Assembly: GCA_964643885.1 (NCBI GenBank)
Contig: CAZXUI010000085.1
Coordinates: 1 to 18,565, forward strand
Source of the DNA: CAADGL01 sp964643885
Lineage (GTDB): Bacteria; Planctomycetota; Phycisphaerae; UBA1845; Fen-1342
DNA: 18,565 nt
Reading direction: 5' to 3'
The notes below the pieces were generated by a model, which saw only the letters and a program-made list of their open reading frames with translations, was not told the origin of the DNA and did not search any database. The translations under genes and the position numbers were made by a program. The stretch's first letter is position 1. Every line of letters starts with the position of its first letter. Shown here in pieces: positions 15,123 to 18,565 of the stretch.

Positions 15123-15704
15123 ATGAGAAGGCGGCGTGTGCGGCAAATGCGATTCGAGCTGAACCAGGCGATGGAAGTGCTCGCGGCGACGCCGGGCGTG
15201 CTGCGGGCGATGCTCGGCAACCTGAGCCGGCCGTGGATCGAGAACAATTACGGCGAGGCGACCTTCAGCCCCTACGACGTGGTCGGACATCTGATCCACG
15301 GCGAGCGCTGCGACTGGATCACGCGGGCGCGGATCATTCTGGCGCACGGCACGCAGCGGGCCTTCGAGCCGTTCGACCGCTACGCGATGTTCGAAGAGAG
15401 CCGGGGCAGGAGCCTGGCCGAGCTGCTGGACGAATTCGAGCGGCTGCGGGGCGAGAATCTGCGAACCCTGCGCGGGCTGGAGCTGCGGCCGGAGCAACTG
15501 CGGCTGCGCGGGCGGCACCCGGCGCTGGGGGAGGTGACGCTGGAGCAGCTTCTGGCGACGTGGGTGGCGCACGATCTGAATCACATCGCCCAGATCGCCA
15601 AGGCGATGGCGACGCAGTACGCGGAGGCGGTCGGGCCGTGGCGGGCGTATCTGACGGTGCTCAGGCACGAACCGGTGCGGATGGAGCGCGGGGCGGCGAA
15701 GTGA
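15123..15704 (+). CDS. DinB-family putative metal-dependent protein
   Basis: This 193-residue four-helix-bundle protein matches the DinB/DUF664-like superfamily. It has candidate metal-binding histidines in VVGHLIHGERCDW (H56 or H59) and in WVAHDLNHIAQI (H150, H154). Family members include thiol-dependent transferases and damage-induced proteins, but most have no known reaction. ATG 15123 follows a G-rich run. Homology suggests that ATG 15147 (MRFELNQAME) may be the true start, which would give 185 residues. It lies 42 bases downstream of cdsA on the same strand and may be read through from that operon, although its role looks unrelated to lipids. Confidence 0.87.
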   Translation: MRRRRVRQMRFELNQAMEVLAATPGVLRAMLGNLSRPWIENNYGEATFSPYDVVGHLIHGERCDWITRARIILAHGTQRAFEPFDRYAMFEESRGRSLAELLDEFERLRGENLRTLRGLELRPEQLRLRGRHPALGEVTLEQLLATWVAHDLNHIAQIAKAMATQYAEAVGPWRAYLTVLRHEPVRMERGAAK

Positions 15705-15911
15705 GAGCGGGCGGAGCAGGAAACAGGCTTATGCTTGGTCATGCGCGGCCGCACGGGCAGGCCGCACTTGCCCATCGCACCCGGAGTGTGGCATGCTTCC
15801 GCCGCACGCCGCGCCGGGCGCCAGCACGGGGCGCCGGCGGGCTGTTGCGTGGCAATGGCACCCTGCGGTCGCTCGCGTGCTCGCGTTTCGGCCGGCGCCG
15901 GCATAGAATAA
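15705..15911. repeat. Spacer with decayed palindromic module
   Basis: A CACGGGCAGGCCGCACTTGCC-type hairpin lies at about 15751-15773, followed by CATCGCACCCGGAGTGTGGC and a GGCAATGGCACCCTGCG segment near 15851. The same order of pieces is seen at 130-215, so this is another copy of one mosaic unit. The frames that cross it are artefacts. No gene is supported. Confidence 0.6.
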
Positions 15912-16030
15912 TCCGACAACAGGGGTGGCCCGTCGCGACGGGCATGAGATCGGCGGCGCGACCGGCCGCCGGGACCCTCTGAACCTGATCAGCGACGAGC
16001 TGCGGGCCCGCGGCGCCGGGATGAGGCGCC
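15912..16030 (+). promoter_or_regulatory. TPP riboswitch (THI element)
   Basis: The conserved thiamine pyrophosphate aptamer blocks occur in order: GGGGTG (15922-15927), a P2 hairpin GCCCGTC-gc-GACGGGC, TGAGAT (15945-15950), ACCCTCTGAACCTGATC (15974-15990) and GGGATGA (16018-16024). The P3 arm is extended by a GC-rich hairpin (CGGCGGC 15951-15957 with GCCGCCG 15965-15971). It would bind TPP and repress downstream expression. Its start codon partner is either the TTG of the remnant ORF at 16065 or, through a long leader, thiC at 16531. Confidence 0.9.
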
Positions 16031-16064
16031 ACGGCCACGCGACCGCCTGCGAAGGGAGTCTGCC

Positions 16065-16244
16065 TTGTCTGCTGAGCCGGCTGTTCCCCAGAACAATCGT
16101 GAGCGGTTCGATGCGCTGGTGGGCCTGACGGACGCGTTCTGCGACCGGCACCTGAACGCCGAGTACAAGCAGCTCTGCCGCGAGATGGCGGTGATCCTGT
16201 GCGACCAGAATGGGAATCGCTGCGCTCGGATGCGATCCTGCTGA
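16065..16244 (+). pseudogene. Truncated DUF6398-like ORF between riboswitch and thiC
   Basis: A TTG at 16065 with AAGGGAG 6 bases upstream opens a 59-codon frame: RERFDALVGLTDAFCDRHLN, EYKQLCREMAVILC, then DQNGNRCARMRSC and a TGA. The first part resembles the start of DUF6398 domains (my recognition, not a search). Such domains continue with an RKRPSPL-type block, but here the similarity stops at about 16195-16205 and unrelated sequence follows. The gene therefore appears cut at its 3' side. It sits directly under the TPP riboswitch, so it may be translated as a leader peptide. The original gene's function is unknown. Confidence 0.55.
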
Positions 16245-16530
16245 CACAGTACGCCGTGTTCTTTCGATGCCCCGGGCGCTGGGCTGATAAGCGGCGCGCT
16301 CGTGTTGCGATCGCCGCGGGCGAGCGAATCCGCCAGCGCGTTGGAATCGCGCTGCGACTGCCAGGCGTGAATCGGCATGCGCGCAATGTAGCTCAGGCAG
16401 GACGGTCGACGACCACGCCGAAGCGCATGAAGCAAGCCGGCACGCGAAAGCAAAGGAAAAAGCGATGAAAGAGTGTCGAGCGGCACAACGCGGCGCGAGA
16501 ATGTGATCGAGTGACGTCAGGAGCAACGAA
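16245..16530. other. Unassigned leader sequence ahead of thiC
   Basis: These 286 bases have weaker codon bias than their surroundings, and no gene or repeat is recognised. They start where the DUF6398-like similarity breaks off and end with AGGAG before the thiC ATG. They may be debris from the event that truncated the preceding ORF. No second riboswitch or clear promoter is seen, so thiC may rely on the upstream transcript. Confidence 0.5.
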
Positions 16531-18243
16531 ATGACTCAGCTTCAAGCCGCCCGCAAGGGCATCATCACGGCCGAGATGATCCGCGTGGCCCAGCGCGAGT
16601 GCGTCTCGCCCGAGTTCATCCGCGACGGCGTGGCCCGCGGAACCATCGTCATCCCCGCCAACAAGCGGCACCTGGCCGGCTCGGCCGGCAGCGAGCCGAA
16701 TGGCGAAACCAGCAGCAGCGAGTTGCGAGCAGCGAGCAGCGAGTCAGGATCGAAGAGCGACGAGGCCGCACGTGCTTCAACTCGCGACTCTGAACTCGCA
16801 ACTCGATACATGAGCGCAGCGGCCGGCCACCCCACCGCCACGCCCGACGCCATGTACTGGGTCAACCAGACCGTCGCCCAGCGGCGGGCGTGGCTGAATG
16901 ACCCGGACCACTGCCGCGGCCAGCGCGCCCCCAAGCGGCTGGACCCGACCGGCATCGGCCGCAGCATCACGACCAAGATCAACGCCAACCAGGGCGCCAG
17001 CCCGGTCAGCAGCAGCACCGACGAGGAGCTCGACAAGCTCCGCCACGCGATCGCCTACGGCGCCGACACGGTGATGGACCTCTCCACCGGCGGCAAGCTC
17101 GATGAATGCCGCCAGCGGATCATCGACAACAGCGTCGTGCCCGTCGGCACGGTGCCGATCTACAGCATGATAATCGGCCGGCGGATCGAGGACCTGGACT
17201 ACGACACGATCCTGCGCGAGGTGGAACGGCAGGCCCGGCAGGGCGTGGACTATTTCACCATCCACGCCGGCGTGCTCAAGGAGCATCTGCCACTGATTCG
17301 CGGCCGCATCACCGGCCTCGTCAGCCGCGGCGGTAGCCTGCTGGCCAAGTGGATGATCCACCACAACAAGCAGAACCCGATGTACGAGCTGTTCGACGAG
17401 ATCAGCGCGATCATGCGCGAGTATGACGTGACCTATTCGCTGGGCGACGGCGTGCGGCCGGGCTGCCTGGCGGATGCGAGCGACCCGGCCCAGATCGCGG
17501 AGCTGCATGTGCTGGGCGAGCTGGTGCAACGGGCCCGCGAGGCGGGCGTGCAGGTGATGGTGGAGGGGCCGGGGCACGTGCCGCTCAACGAGATCGCCTG
17601 GAACATGGAGCACCAGCGAGTGGTCTGCGACGATGCGCCGTTCTACGTTCTCGGGCCGCTGGTCACGGACGTGTTCCCCGGCTACGACCATATCACCAGC
17701 GCGATCGGGGCGACGGAGGCGGCCCGGGCGGGTGCGGCCATGCTCTGCTACGTGACGCCCAAGGAGCACGTCGGGCTGCCGAAGGCGGAGGATGTGAAGG
17801 CCGGCTGCATCGCCTACAAGATCGCCGCGCACGCGGGGGATATCGCCCGCGGGATTCGCGCCGCGCGGCAGTGGGACGACGATCTGAGCAAGGCCCGGGC
17901 GGCGCTGAACTGGCCGAAGCACTTCGAGCTGGCCTTCGACGGGGAGACGGCCCGGGCGCTGCACGATGAGGACCTGGAGGTCGACACGGACTTTTGCGCC
18001 ATGTGCGGCCACGACTGGTGCAGCATGCGGATCAGCAAGGAGATCGAGGACTGGGCCAGCGGCAAGGCGGCCGGCTACGTGCCGCTGCGTGTGGCGGCTC
18101 GCAGCCCGGGCATGAGCGAAGAGGGCCGGCGGCTGCTGGCGGCCCGGAGGCGGGGGGAGAAGCTGGGGTGTCATAGCGACAACGTGGCGGATGAGGAGGA
18201 GGCGAGGCGGGTGCAGCGGGAGGTGGCCGAGGGCATCCGCTAG
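16531..18243 (+). CDS. thiC: Phosphomethylpyrimidine synthase
   Basis: This 570-residue radical SAM enzyme converts aminoimidazole ribotide to the thiamine pyrimidine. The family core is intact: TTKINANQGASPVSSST, DTVMDLSTGGKLDECRQRII, VPVGTVPIY, EGPGHVPLNEI, and the C-terminal cluster motif CAMCGHDWC (C489, C492, C497), which binds the [4Fe-4S] cluster. It is the short-form ThiC type without the long N-terminal domain of the enterobacterial enzyme. Residues about 51-140 are extra relative to short ThiC: a Ser/Glu/Ala-rich repeat insertion (about 60-92) and a following MYWVNQTVAQRRAWLND stretch that may be lineage-specific. AGGAG lies 7 bases before the ATG. Regulation by the upstream TPP riboswitch is likely although it is about 500 bases away. 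Confidence 0.95.
   Translation: MTQLQAARKGIITAEMIRVAQRECVSPEFIRDGVARGTIVIPANKRHLAGSAGSEPNGETSSSELRAASSESGSKSDEAARASTRDSELATRYMSAAAGHPTATPDAMYWVNQTVAQRRAWLNDPDHCRGQRAPKRLDPTGIGRSITTKINANQGASPVSSSTDEELDKLRHAIAYGADTVMDLSTGGKLDECRQRIIDNSVVPVGTVPIYSMIIGRRIEDLDYDTILREVERQARQGVDYFTIHAGVLKEHLPLIRGRITGLVSRGGSLLAKWMIHHNKQNPMYELFDEISAIMREYDVTYSLGDGVRPGCLADASDPAQIAELHVLGELVQRAREAGVQVMVEGPGHVPLNEIAWNMEHQRVVCDDAPFYVLGPLVTDVFPGYDHITSAIGATEAARAGAAMLCYVTPKEHVGLPKAEDVKAGCIAYKIAAHAGDIARGIRAARQWDDDLSKARAALNWPKHFELAFDGETARALHDEDLEVDTDFCAMCGHDWCSMRISKEIEDWASGKAAGYVPLRVAARSPGMSEEGRRLLAARRRGEKLGCHSDNVADEEEARRVQREVAEGIR
16719..16805. repeat. Intragenic repeat insertion with inverted arms in thiC
   Basis: The arms CGAGTTGCGAG (16719-16729) and CTCGCAACTCG (16795-16805) are perfect inverted repeats. 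The inside is GCGAGCAGCGAG-like low complexity on the left and ACTCGCGACTCTGAACTCG on the right. The segment encodes SELRAASSES and TRDSELATR in frame within thiC, at a position where short-form ThiC proteins have no such sequence. Confidence 0.75.
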
Positions 18244-18304
18244 GCCGCATTGCCGTCGTCAGGCCGGCCGGGCGGCTGCTACGATGAGACGGGAGGTGCA
18301 TGTC

Positions 18305-18478
18305 ATGTCGACGCATCCGCGAATCAGCATCGATCCGGCCGTCTGTCACGGTCGGCCCGTGGTCGCCGGCACGCGCGTTCTGGTGGCCGTCATCACGGGC
18401 GGCCTCGCGGGCGGGATGAGGCGTGAGGCTATCTCAAAACCGGGACACTTGTTGAGTGCGCACAATGTTGCATGTTGA
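18305..18478 (+). pseudogene. DUF433 (antitoxin-like) gene truncated by an insertion sequence
   Basis: The frame from ATG 18305 (GGAGGT 7 bases upstream) reads MSTHPRISIDPAVCHGRPVV and AGTRVLVAVITGGLAGGMRRE, a clear DUF433 N-terminus. DUF433 proteins are small DNA-binding-like proteins often paired with a PIN-type or DUF5615 toxin. At about residue 41 the homology ends and the frame continues as AISKPGHLLSAHNVAC into insertion-sequence DNA, stopping at 18478. The helix-turn-helix part is lost. The partner toxin gene, if any, would lie beyond the element outside the window. Confidence 0.82.
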
Positions 18479-18565
18479 CACTTACGGATGAGCAGTTGGA
18501 TTGGCTGGCTGACAGAATCCCGGATCGCCCGAAGAGTCCGAAGGGTGGACGGCCGGTTGCGGACA
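18425..18565 (+). mobile_element. Left end of an insertion sequence (IS5/IS4-like)
   Basis: DUF433 homology stops at about 18425, where GAGGCTATCTCAAAACCGGG begins. GAGGCT.TCTCAAAA is a typical terminal inverted repeat of several IS5-related elements. A transposase start follows 47 bases later. The element runs past the window edge, so the right end and target duplication cannot be seen. Confidence 0.75.
18472..18565 (+). CDS. Transposase N-terminus (partial, runs off window)
   Basis: ATG 18472 opens MLTLTDEQLDWLADRIPDRP followed by KSPKGGRPVAD. The pattern LTDEQ-x-x-(I/L)-x5-P-x5-GGRP is that of the DUF4096-type N-terminal domain of IS5/IS4-superfamily transposases. Only 31 residues are visible and the DDE catalytic residues lie outside the window. 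It overlaps the stop of the truncated DUF433 frame. Lower GC (TTGACACTTACG) than the neighbours fits a mobile origin. Confidence 0.8.
   Translation, partial: MLTLTDEQLDWLADRIPDRPKSPKGGRPVAD

Noticed and set aside
14477..15982. 501-codon plus-strand frame across cdsA, the DinB gene and the spacer
   Set aside because: It crosses two confirmed genes in another frame and has a random Gly/Ala/Arg-rich composition.
16199..16468. 89-codon plus-strand frame ahead of thiC
   Set aside because: No ribosome site, weak codon bias and no recognised similarity. It overlaps the end of the DUF6398-like remnant in another frame.
16777..18174. 465-codon minus-strand frame opposite thiC
   Set aside because: Shadow of thiC, which is certain by motif.

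Overview
The window is high-GC DNA that looks like a scaffold from an uncultivated planctomycete or a relative. It contains one 100-N assembly gap (2358-2457). The evidence for a planctomycete is the gene families present (an FG-GAP/VCBS protein with a signal peptide, DUF362, UPF0316, a degenerate CPBP pair, a short-form ThiC with an N-terminal insert), the very high GC3, and intergenic spaces filled with mosaics of short palindromes. This placement is an inference from style; no rRNA or other marker gene is present.

Layout, left to right. A gene tail (1-113) is followed by a repeat-filled spacer. Next come a UPF0316 membrane protein (619-1170, +) and a convergent DUF362 protein (1179 into the gap, -). 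A non-coding, hairpin-rich stretch (about 2530-2905) follows, then lipoyl synthase lipA (3012-3956, -). After a second repeat spacer lie two tandem CPBP-family membrane proteases on the minus strand. The downstream copy is intact (4534-5316). The upstream copy (5348-6124) carries an amber codon and has lost its catalytic residues. A coupled pair of small membrane-anchored proteins of unknown function (6473-7572, -) comes next.

The centre holds an SdpR-like ArsR repressor and an SdpI-like membrane protein (8066-9314, +). A plausible promoter overlapped by an inverted-repeat operator lies upstream, and palindromic repeats sit both in the leader and between the two genes. A 468-residue unrecognised protein (9819-11225, +) follows. 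An FG-GAP protein (11420-12652, -) has its reading frame interrupted by one in-frame TGA inside W-TGA-C-T; a SECIS-like hairpin lies at the right distance, so it is a candidate selenoprotein.

The right third starts with a tight three-gene phospholipid operon (12860-15080, +: CDP-alcohol phosphatidyltransferase, acyltransferase, CdsA) whose genes overlap by 4 bases (GTGA, ATGA). A DinB-family protein follows. A TPP riboswitch (about 15912-16030) lies about 500 bases ahead of thiC (16531-18243), separated from it by a truncated DUF6398-like ORF. thiC itself carries an in-frame repeat insertion. The window ends in a DUF433 antitoxin-like gene cut by the left end of an insertion sequence with an IS5/IS4-type transposase.

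The most interesting points are the candidate selenocysteine codon, the decaying CPBP paralog, the mosaic palindrome family (including two near-identical inverted units of about 150 bp located 9 kb apart), the riboswitch-remnant-thiC arrangement, and the structured non-coding segment next to lipA.
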